DNA of 64,000 bases from an uncultured Bacteroidota bacterium. GTDB lineage: Bacteria > Bacteroidota > Bacteroidia > Chitinophagales > Chitinophagaceae. Both the position numbers and the translations under genes were made by a program. The first letter of the stretch is position 1; each line of letters opens with the position of its first letter. Below are positions 9,701 through 17,583 of the stretch, in pieces. The notes beneath the pieces are model-generated. The model saw nothing but the letters and a program-made list of their open reading frames with translations. It was not told the DNA's origin and searched no databases. Location of the stretch: positions 124,001 through 188,000 of the forward strand of contig CAIJXT010000030.1 in assembly GCA_903824665.1 (NCBI GenBank). Reading direction: 5' to 3'.

Positions 9701-11450
9701 GAAAGCTGGCAGGAAAGGTGAGGAGGAAGTAGAGGCGGTTGCAGACGATAATCCGGTAGAAGGTGCAGATGGTGATAAGAAGGGAAGTAGTAAAAAGGAT
9801 AAAAAAGACAAGGATAAAAAAGACGACAGTACTTCGGCTCCTGAAACCAAGCTCGATAAGGTAAAAGCTGCGTTCCCTAAACTGAACACTGCAAACCTGA
9901 CCGATGATCAGCTGGACTCCCTGGTACAGGTGCAGAAAGATATAGACCGCGCAAAAGCAATAGAAGAGAAGAAAAAGAAGAAGGCCGCCAAAAAGGCTGC
10001 AAGAAAAGCACGTAAAGGCAAGCCCCTGCAACTGACGCCATTCGAACACGTAATTGGTCACACCATTACTATGCTCAACAGGGTAACGGTAAATATGTCG
10101 CAGACGCAGGGTACTGTTTTGCCGGGTTATATGGATAGCACCCGATTCATGGGGGTCAACAATTATTCTGCAGCACCGGGATTCAATTTCGTTTACGGTT
10201 ACCAGCCCGATTATGCATGGATGGAAGCCCAGGCAGCTGCTGGACGTATTTCTCGCGACTCTTTGTTCAATGCGCAGTTCCAGCAGACCTATTCCCGAAA
10301 CATCAATGGTCAGGCAACATTATTGCCACACAAATCGTTCCGGGTCGATTTGACGCTTACTCAGGCATTCAGCAAGGCGCATAGCGAGTTGTTTATCGAT
10401 ACCGGTACCGGTAAGTTTGAGCATCTTACACCCTATCAGACCGGGTCGTTCAATATGACTTACATTTCCACCAGCAGCATGTTTAAAAAGACTGGTGTGA
10501 ATTCGGAAGTGTATAATGGATTCCTGGCAAACAGACTCGTAATATCGCAGCGGCTGGGTAGAAGTAACCCCTATACCAATGGGCTGCCCGATCCGTACAA
10601 TCCTGGCTATGCCAAGGGTTATGGACCTTTCTCACAAGATGTGCTGATACCTTCTTTCATCGCTGCTTATTCAGGCAAGAGTCCGCAGTCTGCAGCACTC
10701 ATAGATTACAAGCATGAGCGCGTAAGGGATAATCCTTACAAATATTTTATACCTATGCCCAATTGGCGCGTAAGCTATACAGGGCTGAGCAAGCTGCCTG
10801 TATTTGCCAAAGTAATGACCAACTTTGTTGTCAATCATGCTTATACTGGCACATTGGCAATGAATAGCTTCAACTCTTCGTTGCTGTTTGGCGATCTTTT
10901 TGGGCTGGGCTTCCCATCATTCATCGATTCCAACTCTACCAACTACATACCCTACTACCAGGTGCCCAACGTAACTATTACTCAGGCGTTCAATCCGCTT
11001 ATAGGTTTCGATGCAGCGTTCAAGAATAATCTTACCGCCAAATTCGAGATCAGAAAGTCGAAAACGCAAAGCCTCAGCCTTATCGACTACCAGGTTGGCG
11101 AGAACTCCAGCACTGAGTATGTAATAGGTGGCGGATTCAGGAAGAAAGGTGTACGCCTGCCGTTTCCGCTGTTTGGGGTGAAAAAGCTGAAGAACGAACT
11201 GATATTTAAGATGGATATCGGTATCCGCGACGATCGTACTACAAATACCTTCCTTGCCAACAATGTCAGTGTTACATCGCGTGGGCAAAAGGTGATTCGT
11301 GTGTCGCCAACAGTCAATTATGCAGTGAATGATCTGCTTACATTGTTGTTCTTCTTCGACCGGCAGCAGACCATTCCTTATGTGTCCAATGCGTTCCCGG
11401 CCACAACCACCAGGGCCGGTGTTACGCTGCGCTTCATATTTGCACAGTAG
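3798..11450 (+). CDS. sprA: SprA/Sov, outer-membrane translocon of the type IX secretion system
   Basis: A 2550-residue protein. SprA is the very large outer-membrane barrel through which type IX cargo passes, and it is needed for gliding in gliding members. The start is a TTG: the frame has no ATG between the ruvA stop and 3798, and the following residues form a signal peptide (FLLFIALVVAIANAAARG). Family features include repeated PQGNVDVTFGGNWQN- and LPVWKLMMKNVYALGG-like segments, the EGAVYIDDFEGTSSSYDL motif, and a C-terminal strand GVTLRFIFAQ ending the barrel. Residues about 1935-2080 are a Lys/Glu/Asp-rich insertion (KKDKKDKDKKDD, EEKKKKKAAKKAARKARKGK) that interrupts the barrel-forming sequence and is probably an exposed loop. 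It follows ruvA closely and is likely co-transcribed with it. Confidence 0.95.
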   Translation: MKGQGKFGYRFLLFIALVVAIANAAARGYRPFYVPFFYPADDTVSVDSLNRADSTRRADSMLKVEKAAKADARNLHFPIYDKTGDPIADQQRPSSIDLQDPKNQQKSFEYDADSNRYYYSSKMGNEYLRNPTYLTLDEYMAYKAKEDENAYFQRRLDGMLQFNKTPELPQMYKEGIFDRIFGSSTIQVKPQGNVDVTFGGNWQNIKNPTLPIRAQKYGVFDFDMQMNINLLATVGDKLKLNISNNTKATFDYQNIQKLDYNGKEDEMLKKIEAGNVSFPLKSNLISGIQSLFGIKTQLQFGKLWVTGVVSQQKSQRKSLTIQGGSQAQQIAIKANNYEENRNFLLAQYFHRNYNKALKDFPVINSLVTINKVEVWITNRTGAVSGVRDILCFMDLGESDPNNPIMSSGGGGIPGGLPDNRANRLYNQLQISPTGRQQKSATNAAVGLGLQQGQDFERTTARQLSPTEFSFNPQLGYIMLNTQMNPDDVLGVAFRYTYRGKVYQVGEFAADLPPDTTNPKVLFLKLLKGTAPRTRLPVWKLMMKNVYALGGFGVSKENFTLNILYQDPGGGEKRYMPEGPLGGTPFISLLNLDHLNAQNEPQPDGIFDFVEGITINTQQGKIIFPVLEPFGSDMLPAVANEPVLQRRYIYQVLYDSTKWVAQQYQANDRYIMRGTYKSSSSSDIFLGGFNIPPGSVSVSAGGTKLVENQDYSIEYGLGRIKILNTGILNSGVPINIQYEDNATFGFQQQNFMAMRLDYYQNKNLTLGGTIMRLKERPFTQKVTFGDDPIQNTVLGLDANFQKEVPGLTRLVDKLPVYATTAPSFLNTNMEVAGLLPGHPKQINALDPEGAVYIDDFEGTSSSYDLKFPAQAWSLASTPFGAVNSAGQQLFTEASLSNNHAYGMNRARLAWYMLEPTLVNPGSTVPDYIKNDSNQHYIRLVQTNQVFPARNTVVLQGSLNTFDLGFYPKDRGPYNFDVTNIDPDNGSLLNPERRWGGITRSIDNTDFEASNVQYVQFWVMDPFLNQANQNGGSLYINLGNVSEDVMKDSRLFFENGITSPFDATKLDTTAWGYVPKFEQQITRAFDNDNASRKLQDVGYDGMADVSLQGQESEHTVFGRFLFDLQRKLNGGAGNPSFQERDADPANDNFRFYRDSSFSTGPTPDKVSVLTRYKQFNNPDGNSPVTDPNSSFATSGTAIPESEDINRDNTMNESESYFQYRINFTRNMQVGTNYIISVQENASGVKLPNGKTEPERWYQFKIPIQNYDRRVGGISDFRSIRFLRMFLTGWSDSVIMRFASLELGRNQWRNYNYSLTTPGENLPQQNQSLTDFTVTSVSLEENATREPVPYALPPGVNRQQSANPTGGQQTLLLNEQSLSLRACALQDGDARGVFKEVNVDMRQFSYLRMFLHAEAMVGQTPVRNADISAFIRIGSDFTNNFYEYRMPLTITPAGVSRNNQEAIWPAANNVNIKLQELVDAKKERDAKGWPAHIPYETKDSKGNTIVITGNPNIGGGKNIMLGLVNPKKSNKTPGDDGLAKCIEVWFDEMRISGTNDQAGYAAAGKVSVQLADLGNVNMSGSMHTPGYGNIDQKIQQRFQDQYYQYNASTNLALGKMMPRKWGVQLPLFVGYTQNVSTPKYNPFDQDVLLSHELSTANNARARDSIKSAAQDFTSITSVNLTNVRIQGDPAKSNAKRMLWSVKNFDFTYAYNNQLKHNPVLEMDKLTTQRYGVGYTYTIKSKPIEPFKRAIKSKSKWLALVKDFNFNPLPSAFNMRNDLNRITQETQIRNIDDGSGYRIQPTFFKNFTWNRTYTLRWELMKSISLDYTATNISRVDEPYGRIDSRLKRDTLFDNIRRLGRNNSYNQTFNSTYNVPLSKLPLTDWMSARVGYSANYQWTTAPPIAYALGNTIGNTNTQTITGEFNMSQLYNKSKWLKALNSKPRRPGESRKGATPEPADKKGVTKDLRKSSPMKAGRKGEEEVEAVADDNPVEGADGDKKGSSKKDKKDKDKKDDSTSAPETKLDKVKAAFPKLNTANLTDDQLDSLVQVQKDIDRAKAIEEKKKKKAAKKAARKARKGKPLQLTPFEHVIGHTITMLNRVTVNMSQTQGTVLPGYMDSTRFMGVNNYSAAPGFNFVYGYQPDYAWMEAQAAAGRISRDSLFNAQFQQTYSRNINGQATLLPHKSFRVDLTLTQAFSKAHSELFIDTGTGKFEHLTPYQTGSFNMTYISTSSMFKKTGVNSEVYNGFLANRLVISQRLGRSNPYTNGLPDPYNPGYAKGYGPFSQDVLIPSFIAAYSGKSPQSAALIDYKHERVRDNPYKYFIPMPNWRVSYTGLSKLPVFAKVMTNFVVNHAYTGTLAMNSFNSSLLFGDLFGLGFPSFIDSNSTNYIPYYQVPNVTITQAFNPLIGFDAAFKNNLTAKFEIRKSKTQSLSLIDYQVGENSSTEYVIGGGFRKKGVRLPFPLFGVKKLKNELIFKMDIGIRDDRTTNTFLANNVSVTSRGQKVIRVSPTVNYAVNDLLTLLFFFDRQQTIPYVSNAFPATTTRAGVTLRFIFAQ

Positions 11451-11528
11451 CGGTGTTCGCTGCATTGCAGAGGTGTACTGGATGCGTCCGGTAGTTATTT
11501 ATGTACATTAGCAGTGCAAAATGCAGGT

Positions 11529-13139
11529 ATGCTCCCTAATTCAAAGTTGTTGAATGTGCTGGTTGTTCTCGGTATCGCCATTTGCCTGTTTCAGGCTTGG
11601 TTACCCGCACACTATATCACTTGCGACGGCCCCTGCCATCTGTACAATGCCCGTATTGTAAACGATATCTGGAAGGGAAACAACACCGCTGTTTACGGCC
11701 GGTTTTACGAATTGGTGTATACTACAGACCCCAACAGTTTTTCAACTTTTGCCCTCGCCGCACTACTGTACCTCTTCAATGGTGCTGTTGCCGAAAAGGT
11801 ATATCTCTCAGCATACATACTCGTTTATGTCGTCGGGTTTATCGCCTTGCTCAGAAAGCTCAGCGGTGGCAGCAGTTATTGGTTGCTGTCTGTTTTTGTC
11901 TTTGTTTTTACCTATGCACTGGCTAAGGGATTTTACAATCTCTCCTTTGGTATTGCATTCTATTTCTGGATGGTCTGGAGCTGGCTGCGTTTTCTCGATA
12001 ATCCCCGCCCGGCAATCGCTTTACTGTTCTTTCTGTGTGCAGCGCTGGCATTTTTTACCCACCTCCTTCCCTTTGTTTTTGGTGCAATAACCTGTTTTTG
12101 CCTCGTGCTGTCTTACGGCTTTTCCCGATACAACAGCAGTACGCAAAAAAGTGTTGCTGCCTATATCGTAAGGTCTAGCATTTTCTTAGTGTTACTGCTG
12201 TCACCCTTCGTGGCAATGACTGTCTGGTTTACAACCAAGGAGGGTGGGCTCAGGCTGCAGCTGTCTCCCCATCTTTACAGGCTCATAGAGCTTGTCGAGT
12301 TCAAATACATTATCAACCTCGTACCTGCCGAGCGGCTCTGGGCTGCCGTAGCAGGCATTTGCCTAACCATATTGTTCGTTGTGGTTGCCCTGAAAAATGT
12401 CCGTGGTTTCAAACTACACAGATACGACGGTTTTCTGTTCTGCCTTTTGCCCATAGCGTTCATTTATATTTTCTTCCCTGAGGACTTTATGGGGCGTGCA
12501 ATCATCATCAGCATACGCACACAGCTTTTTATATTCATTCTCGTGGTGTGTGTGCTCGCATACCGGCAGCCCGGCAGGCAGCTGGCAAATGCCGGAGCGT
12601 TGATTTTATTCGCATGTTTTGGTATGCTTACTTTATATCGCGTCAATTGTCGCCGGGTGGCAGATAGTGCATTGGCAGAACTGCTGTCTGCAACTAATCA
12701 TATCAGCCCGGGCGCTGTAGTGCTGCCACTCGATTTTTGTCCCAATGGCAAAGACAAATCAGGCAATTTAATAGCCGTGCGCAATGCCGTATTTCACCAC
12801 GCGGCTCAGTACATGGGGGTCGACAAAACGTTGATTATTCTGGATAACTATGAGGCGAATATGGGTTACTTTCCCCTGCGATGGAAAAAAGAGAAGAACC
12901 CTTATATACACCTTAGTACAGGTGCCGGTATCGAAGGCCTGCCGCCCAATGCGCGGATAGCAGCTTATGAGCAGCAAACAGGGGCAGTGGTCGATAATGT
13001 ATTGTTATGGTGCTACGACCCCGCCTATTTGTCCGACCCGGGCTTTGCGGAGTTATATAGTCATATCAGCCTGAATTACCATCAGGTGTTTGCATCGCCC
13101 GGCAGCAGGGTGTTGTTGTATGCCCGCAACCGGCCCTGA
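11529..13139 (+). CDS. Multipass membrane protein, possible GT-C-type glycosyltransferase
   Basis: A protein of 536 residues with roughly ten hydrophobic spans (LLNVLVVLGIAICLFQ, VYLSAYILVYVVGFIALL, YWLLSVFVFVFTYAL, ALLFFLCAALAFFTHLLPFVFG, SIFLVLLLSPFVAMTVWF, and others) and a soluble C-terminal domain of about 150 residues. After the first span comes ITCDGPCHLYNARIV, an Asp-containing periplasmic loop as in polyprenyl-phosphate-dependent GT-C enzymes, but no diagnostic motif was recognised and the function is not assigned. A GTG start at 11514 would add five residues; the ATG at 11529 directly precedes the first membrane span. Confidence 0.7.
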   Translation: MLPNSKLLNVLVVLGIAICLFQAWLPAHYITCDGPCHLYNARIVNDIWKGNNTAVYGRFYELVYTTDPNSFSTFALAALLYLFNGAVAEKVYLSAYILVYVVGFIALLRKLSGGSSYWLLSVFVFVFTYALAKGFYNLSFGIAFYFWMVWSWLRFLDNPRPAIALLFFLCAALAFFTHLLPFVFGAITCFCLVLSYGFSRYNSSTQKSVAAYIVRSSIFLVLLLSPFVAMTVWFTTKEGGLRLQLSPHLYRLIELVEFKYIINLVPAERLWAAVAGICLTILFVVVALKNVRGFKLHRYDGFLFCLLPIAFIYIFFPEDFMGRAIIISIRTQLFIFILVVCVLAYRQPGRQLANAGALILFACFGMLTLYRVNCRRVADSALAELLSATNHISPGAVVLPLDFCPNGKDKSGNLIAVRNAVFHHAAQYMGVDKTLIILDNYEANMGYFPLRWKKEKNPYIHLSTGAGIEGLPPNARIAAYEQQTGAVVDNVLLWCYDPAYLSDPGFAELYSHISLNYHQVFASPGSRVLLYARNRP

Positions 13140-13301
13140 CCCCAATGGTTTTTAGCTGTACACATGGTCTGGCTGCATCGTTTGCCACTGCCCAAAGCTG
13201 GTTTTCAATAATCCTTTTTGACCCTGATACTACCTGTAAGGCAATGCTTTTCCCCTTAAAATGGTGCAACTTGCCTAACTTTAACCGCTAATAGTAATAA
13301 G

Positions 13302-13688
13302 ATGGAAGAAAATAAGAGGCAAAAACAGGTCGGCAAATTGTTGCTTGAGGAGTTGAGCGACGTATTCATGCGCGAGGGGATGAACATGGTAGATGGTGGT
13401 ATGGTTTCTATCTCTAAGGTCACCGTTACCCCCGATCTGCTTGAGGCACGTGTATACCTTAGTTTCTTTAAAGTAGCTGATGCCACAGCTTTATTGCTGA
13501 AAATAAAAGAAAGAGGCTGGGAATGGCGCAAGTTGCTCGGGCAAAGGATAAAGAATCAGCTTAGGCGTGTTCCCGAACTTGTTTTTTATGCCGATGATAC
13601 CCTCGATCATGCTTTCAAGATGGATGAATTGTTCAAGAAGATCAGCGCAGAACGCGAAGCACAGCAATCCAATTCGTCAGGTAGTTAA
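13302..13688 (+). CDS. rbfA: Ribosome-binding factor A
   Basis: RbfA binds the 30S subunit and assists 16S rRNA 5'-end maturation, notably in the cold. The 128-residue protein has the KH-like fold signature: RQKQVGKLLLEELSDVFMRE at the N-terminus, MVSISKVTVTPDLLEARVYLSFF in the middle, and LRRVPELVFYADDTLDHAFKMDELF near the end. Length is normal. The stop codon overlaps the next start by one base (TAATG), so rbfA and the permease gene form an operon with translational coupling. A possible -7 box TAACTTTA lies at 13276-13283. Confidence 0.95.
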   Translation: MEENKRQKQVGKLLLEELSDVFMREGMNMVDGGMVSISKVTVTPDLLEARVYLSFFKVADATALLLKIKERGWEWRKLLGQRIKNQLRRVPELVFYADDTLDHAFKMDELFKKISAEREAQQSNSSGS

Positions 13689-14923
13689 TGAACCCCACAC
13701 TCATATGGCATCTGGCGTTAAGGTACCTCCGCGGCAAGCGATCGGGTAATGCTGTACCCATTTTGTCAAGAATAAGTATGGTTGCCATTGCCGTGAGCAG
13801 TGCAGCAATGATAGTGGTATTCTCCGTGTTCAACGGGCTTGAAGGGGTGGTTAAACAATTATATACCGGGTTTTACCCCGACATCAGAGTTACTGCGGCC
13901 AAAGGACGGTTTTTCACTGTTGATCCGGCATTGAAACAGAAGGTGGAAGCCGTAAAAGGCATTGCTGCAACCACATTGGTGATCGAAGACAATGCAATTG
14001 TAAACAATACCAATACCAAAGAGCAGAAGGTGATCATGCTCAAGGGTATCGACCGTTCCTACATGTCGGTCAACAATATCCGCGATTCTATTAGTGGTGA
14101 GGATTCGGTTTCCGCCGGAAAGCCCTACACAGCTATTGCCGGCATTAATATCCTCAATGAGCTTGGAGCAGATATCACCAACATTTTCAGTACCATAGAG
14201 TTGTACTATCCCAATCCTGCCAATAAGAACTTTAATCCCGCCAGCGGCGAGATTTTCAGACCGCTTGAGCTCCATCCGGCTGGTATGTTTCACATCTCCG
14301 AGGAGTTCGATAATAAGTATATCCTGGCGCCACTCCCATTGGTGCAGACGTTGTTTTTTCAGGAGGGAAAGTATACATCAGTGGAGTTTCGGGTCACTCC
14401 CGGTATGGAGTCAGAGGTTCAGGCTGCATTGCAGCAGTTGTTTGGCAGCAAGTTCCTCGTAGAGACCCGCTTTGAGCAGAACAAGACGATGTTTATGGTC
14501 ATGCGCTCTGAGAAGTGGGCTATTTATGCTATTCTGGTTATGGTGTTGCTTGTTGCTTCATTCAATCTGGTAGGGGCGCTCGCCATGCTCGTTATGGAAA
14601 AACAAAAAGACATCGCTATACTGAAGGCAATGGGCGCTTTGCCGGCTACTATCCGTATGGTTTTTATGCTTGAGGGGCTGCTGTGGTCTTTGTTTGGCGG
14701 CTTGGCAGGTATAGTGTTGGCTACAATAGTGTGCGTCATACAGCAGCAGTTCGGTATTGTCCGTGTGGGAGGGTCTTTTCTCATGGACGTATACCCGGTC
14801 GATATGAATATACAGGATTTTGTACTCGTTATCGTAACCATAGCCGCTGTAGGCTTACTGGCGGCACTTTATCCCGCCGCCCGTGCTACACGTGCACCGG
14901 CACCCGTGCTTAAAAGTGCATGA
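13688..14923 (+). CDS. ABC transporter permease, LolC/LolE (FtsX) family
   Basis: A 411-residue inner-membrane permease of the lipoprotein-releasing type, which extracts lipoproteins from the inner membrane for transfer to the outer membrane. Layout: N-terminal cytoplasmic helix (WHLALRYLRGKRSGNAVPILSRISM), TM1 (VAIAVSSAAMIVVFSVFNGL), a periplasmic domain of about 220 residues, then three membrane spans forming the FtsX domain (WAIYAILVMVLLVASFNLVGAL, MLEGLLWSLFGGLAGIVLATIVC, FVLVIVTIAAVGLLAALYP). The ATPase partner is not in the window. The start overlaps the rbfA stop. Whether it is a true LolC/E or another MacB-like exporter cannot be decided from sequence alone. Confidence 0.85.
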   Translation: MNPTLIWHLALRYLRGKRSGNAVPILSRISMVAIAVSSAAMIVVFSVFNGLEGVVKQLYTGFYPDIRVTAAKGRFFTVDPALKQKVEAVKGIAATTLVIEDNAIVNNTNTKEQKVIMLKGIDRSYMSVNNIRDSISGEDSVSAGKPYTAIAGINILNELGADITNIFSTIELYYPNPANKNFNPASGEIFRPLELHPAGMFHISEEFDNKYILAPLPLVQTLFFQEGKYTSVEFRVTPGMESEVQAALQQLFGSKFLVETRFEQNKTMFMVMRSEKWAIYAILVMVLLVASFNLVGALAMLVMEKQKDIAILKAMGALPATIRMVFMLEGLLWSLFGGLAGIVLATIVCVIQQQFGIVRVGGSFLMDVYPVDMNIQDFVLVIVTIAAVGLLAALYPAARATRAPAPVLKSA

Positions 14924-14952
14924 TCAGGGAGAACTAAGCACCGCCTTCAATT

Positions 14953-15945
14953 TCATTTTTTCATTTTGTGCAGTTCTTCATACAGCTCCAGGTATTGCTG
15001 TGAGATCACTCTATGGTCAAAACGAGCAGCATTTTTTATGCCTTTTGTTACTACATCTTCATAGTGTTCCCTGTTTGTCACCAGCGCTTGTATGGCTGAT
15101 CTTATTTCTTCAGGTTTGTTGGGGTCTACCAGTATCGCCGAGCCATTGCCCACTTCCAGCATAGCACCTATGTTGCTGGTCACCACAGGGCGACCCACTG
15201 CCTGAGCTTCTATGATCGGCATTCCAAACCCCTCGTAGTGCGACGCGATGAAGAGTACATCGCAGGCCACATACCGCTCCATCACCTGCTCATCGGTAAG
15301 GTTGTTGTAAATGGTATGGGCCACATTATATTCCTTCAGTCGTGCAAGCTCGTCCTGAGCAGGCCACCCAACAATGTCCAGATGAAAATTCGTGTCCCTG
15401 GCGGCTGCAATCAGATTGTCCAGGTTTTTGTGCTTGCCGGTGCCCAGCATCAGCACATGAGGCGGATTGTTGGTAGTATCTTTCGGTACATACCTGAATA
15501 CAGGCTTCACCGGGTCAGCTATCACCCTTATCCTGTGTTCCGGAAAATTAAAATAACGCTGCAGCTTAGCTTTTGTAAATTCCGATACCACCGTAACTAC
15601 CGATACATACCTCAGTGGCAATGAAAACCAGAACGTCCGGTAGATCAGGTGCTTGATTTTCGAATGTATCGGGTTTTCGAAAAAGCCAAAGTCATGTATT
15701 GTAAGGATGGTTTTTTTGCCCCGCAAACCCATCGCCAGAAAATTCACATCGCCGGTGATGTGATTGATTTCAGAAGCGTATTTGCTGGCTTGGCGCGTAT
15801 TCTGCACCCGCGAGAGCGCTCCGTCGCAATAGTGTTCGTTTATCTTTGCCTTGCCCTCCAGATCTTGTTTTACGGTCCTGAATATGCCTTCTATCGAAAC
15901 GCCCGTATTTCTCTTTTCCCTGTAAAAATGTGTTACTGTCAGCAT
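14953..15945 (-). CDS. Glycosyltransferase, GT4 (group 1) family
   Basis: A 330-residue soluble GT-B-type enzyme that transfers a sugar from a nucleotide donor, probably in surface polysaccharide or glycan synthesis. N-terminal half: LTVTHFYREKRNTGVSIEGIF, DFGFFENP, VVTVVSEFTKAKL. C-terminal donor-binding half: HVLMLGTGKHKNLDNLIAAA, ACDVLFIASHYEGFGMPIIEA and GRPVVTSNIGAMLEV. The two Glu residues of EGFGMPIIE are the E-x7-E catalytic motif of GT4. It is isolated and convergent with the LolC-type gene, 29 bases away. The acceptor is unknown. Confidence 0.88.
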   Translation of the reverse strand: MLTVTHFYREKRNTGVSIEGIFRTVKQDLEGKAKINEHYCDGALSRVQNTRQASKYASEINHITGDVNFLAMGLRGKKTILTIHDFGFFENPIHSKIKHLIYRTFWFSLPLRYVSVVTVVSEFTKAKLQRYFNFPEHRIRVIADPVKPVFRYVPKDTTNNPPHVLMLGTGKHKNLDNLIAAARDTNFHLDIVGWPAQDELARLKEYNVAHTIYNNLTDEQVMERYVACDVLFIASHYEGFGMPIIEAQAVGRPVVTSNIGAMLEVGNGSAILVDPNKPEEIRSAIQALVTNREHYEDVVTKGIKNAARFDHRVISQQYLELYEELHKMKK

Positions 15946-16154
15946 TGTACCCGTTTTGCGTTATTTCGCCTCCGGCAAATAAGTGCGGTTAAAGATAATT
16001 ATTATTTCGGCGGGTAGTAGTTGCCCGGATTTGCGGCTCAACGGTGCCGCCCAGTGCACTTGCATGGCATACTGCACAGCTTCATTTTAACATTCATCAG
16101 TAAATAGTACCACAAAATCGGTGAATTGGACTACATCTTGTTTGTAGGTTGGCG

Positions 16155-16162
16155 TAGCTTTG
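16155..16162 (+). promoter_or_regulatory. -7 promoter box of the AraC-type gene
   Basis: TAGCTTTG, matching TAnnTTTG, ends only 4 bases before the GTG start at 16167. The predicted message would be leaderless. No good TTTG -33 element was found at the usual spacing. Confidence 0.45.
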
Positions 16163-16166
16163 CAAA

Positions 16167-17084
16167 GTGAAGATAAAGGTAAAAAACACCATTCCGGTAT
16201 ATGATATCTGTGCATTGGCCGATACACGGCACCTCAATACAGATATCATTGCAGAGCAGTTTGGGCATTACCTCGATCGGCATCCCGGATTGAAATTTCC
16301 GCACAGGCATTCTTTTTACCACATGGTCTATTTTGCCGGTGGCAGCGGCACCCACAGCATCGATTTTCAGGAGTTTCCCGTCACACCCGGACAGATATAC
16401 TTCATGGCACCCGGTCAGGTGCACAGCTGGTTTTTCGATTCAAAACCCGAAGGATACATTATCAACTTCCCTGAGGCATTAATGCACTCGTTTTTAAGGG
16501 AAGGACAATACCTCGATCAGTTTTCGTTTTTTAGCGGCCATGCTGCCGATTGTGTAGTAATGCTCAGGGAAGAGCGCGATGCTGTTGTGCAGCTATTGCA
16601 GCAAATCGTCAATGAGGTTGGTGCGGGTGCTTTATTCAGTATGGATATGGTCAGGGCTGCACTGTTGACACTATTCATTCGTGTTGCCAGAGAGGCAGCG
16701 CCGGGTACATCCAGAAAAGTCGTCGCCCCGAATCAGGTATTACTGCACAATTTCAGAAAACTCGTAGAGCAGCATTACAATACACTGCGCCTCCCCAAAG
16801 ACTATGCGCAACTGTTGTATATAACTCCCAATCACCTCAACGCACTCTGCAGCGATCTTCTAGGCAAACCCGCCGGTGTTATCATACGCGATCGCATTTT
16901 GCTCGAGGCGCAACGCATGCTAGTGAGCTCTGGAGCAGATATCGCAGAGATTGCCGCCTTGCTCAATTTTAGTGACAATTCCTATTTCACCAAGTTCTTC
17001 AAAAAATATGCCGGTACCACACCCGAAAACTTCAGGTCTGCAGCCGGCGAAAAACTCAAAGACAATGTGCGCACAAAAAAGTAG
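16167..17084 (+). CDS. AraC-family transcriptional regulator
   Basis: A 305-residue regulator with an N-terminal cupin-like sensing domain (FPHRHSFYHMVYFAGGSGTHSIDF, MAPGQVHSWFF) and a C-terminal double helix-turn-helix (LPKDYAQLLYITPNHLNALCSDLLGKPAG, then IAEIAALLNFSDNSYFTKFFKKYAGTTPENFR). The second helix-turn-helix carries the AraC signature. The start is a GTG chosen because the N-terminal KIKNTIPVYDI-like sequence follows directly. Its 3' end overlaps the DUF983 gene by 20 bases. The regulated genes are not identifiable here. Confidence 0.9.
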   Translation: MKIKVKNTIPVYDICALADTRHLNTDIIAEQFGHYLDRHPGLKFPHRHSFYHMVYFAGGSGTHSIDFQEFPVTPGQIYFMAPGQVHSWFFDSKPEGYIINFPEALMHSFLREGQYLDQFSFFSGHAADCVVMLREERDAVVQLLQQIVNEVGAGALFSMDMVRAALLTLFIRVAREAAPGTSRKVVAPNQVLLHNFRKLVEQHYNTLRLPKDYAQLLYITPNHLNALCSDLLGKPAGVIIRDRILLEAQRMLVSSGADIAEIAALLNFSDNSYFTKFFKKYAGTTPENFRSAAGEKLKDNVRTKK

Positions 17085-17481
17085 CCAACGTAGTTTATTC
17101 TCGAGTATCATCAATAACAAATGCCCGCATTGTCGCCAGGGCGATCTGTTTCTGTTTTCCAATCCCTACAACCTGAAGCATACCATGCAAATGCCCGACA
17201 ACTGCCCTGTGTGTGGGCAGAAGTACGAGTTGCAGACCGGTTTTTATTTCGGTACAGGGTTCGTTAGCTACGCGCTTGCCGTAGCGCTTACTGGCTTTAC
17301 ATTCGTAGCCTGGTGGTTTACGGTAGGCATGTCCGCCAGCGACAATCGTGTGTTTGGGTGGTTGATCCTCAATGCAGTAGTGCTGGTGCTGCTCCAGCCA
17401 CTTATTCAGCGCCTCTCCCGCTCTGTGTGGATTTCCATCTTCGTCCGTTACGACGCCAAATCAAAGAAGATCAACGCCTGA
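17065..17481 (+). CDS. DUF983 membrane protein with two zinc-ribbon-like Cys pairs
   Basis: A 138-residue protein of the DUF983 family. It has two CxxC pairs, CPHCRQGD and CPVCGQKYE, in a cytoplasmic N-terminal half, then two membrane spans (FVSYALAVALTGFTFVAWWF and VFGWLILNAVVLVLLQPLI), and ends in a basic tail. The start ATG at 17065 lies within the last 20 bases of the AraC gene in another frame, which suggests coupled translation. Function unknown; metal binding by the four Cys is inferred. Confidence 0.8.
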   Translation: MCAQKSSQRSLFSSIINNKCPHCRQGDLFLFSNPYNLKHTMQMPDNCPVCGQKYELQTGFYFGTGFVSYALAVALTGFTFVAWWFTVGMSASDNRVFGWLILNAVVLVLLQPLIQRLSRSVWISIFVRYDAKSKKINA

Positions 17482-17583
17482 CCAGCTACACTTACAGCCG
17501 TTTTTTGCACACTTAAAAAATGTGTACCAAACTACATTCATGTTATTTTATTTATGGTTAAGTATCAGTATATTTAGGGTGAT

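Noticed and set aside
9063-10061. Minus-strand frame of 332 codons opposite sprA
   Set aside because: Its Phe/Ser/Leu-rich sequence is the complement of the Lys/Glu-rich SprA segment; no domain or start signal.
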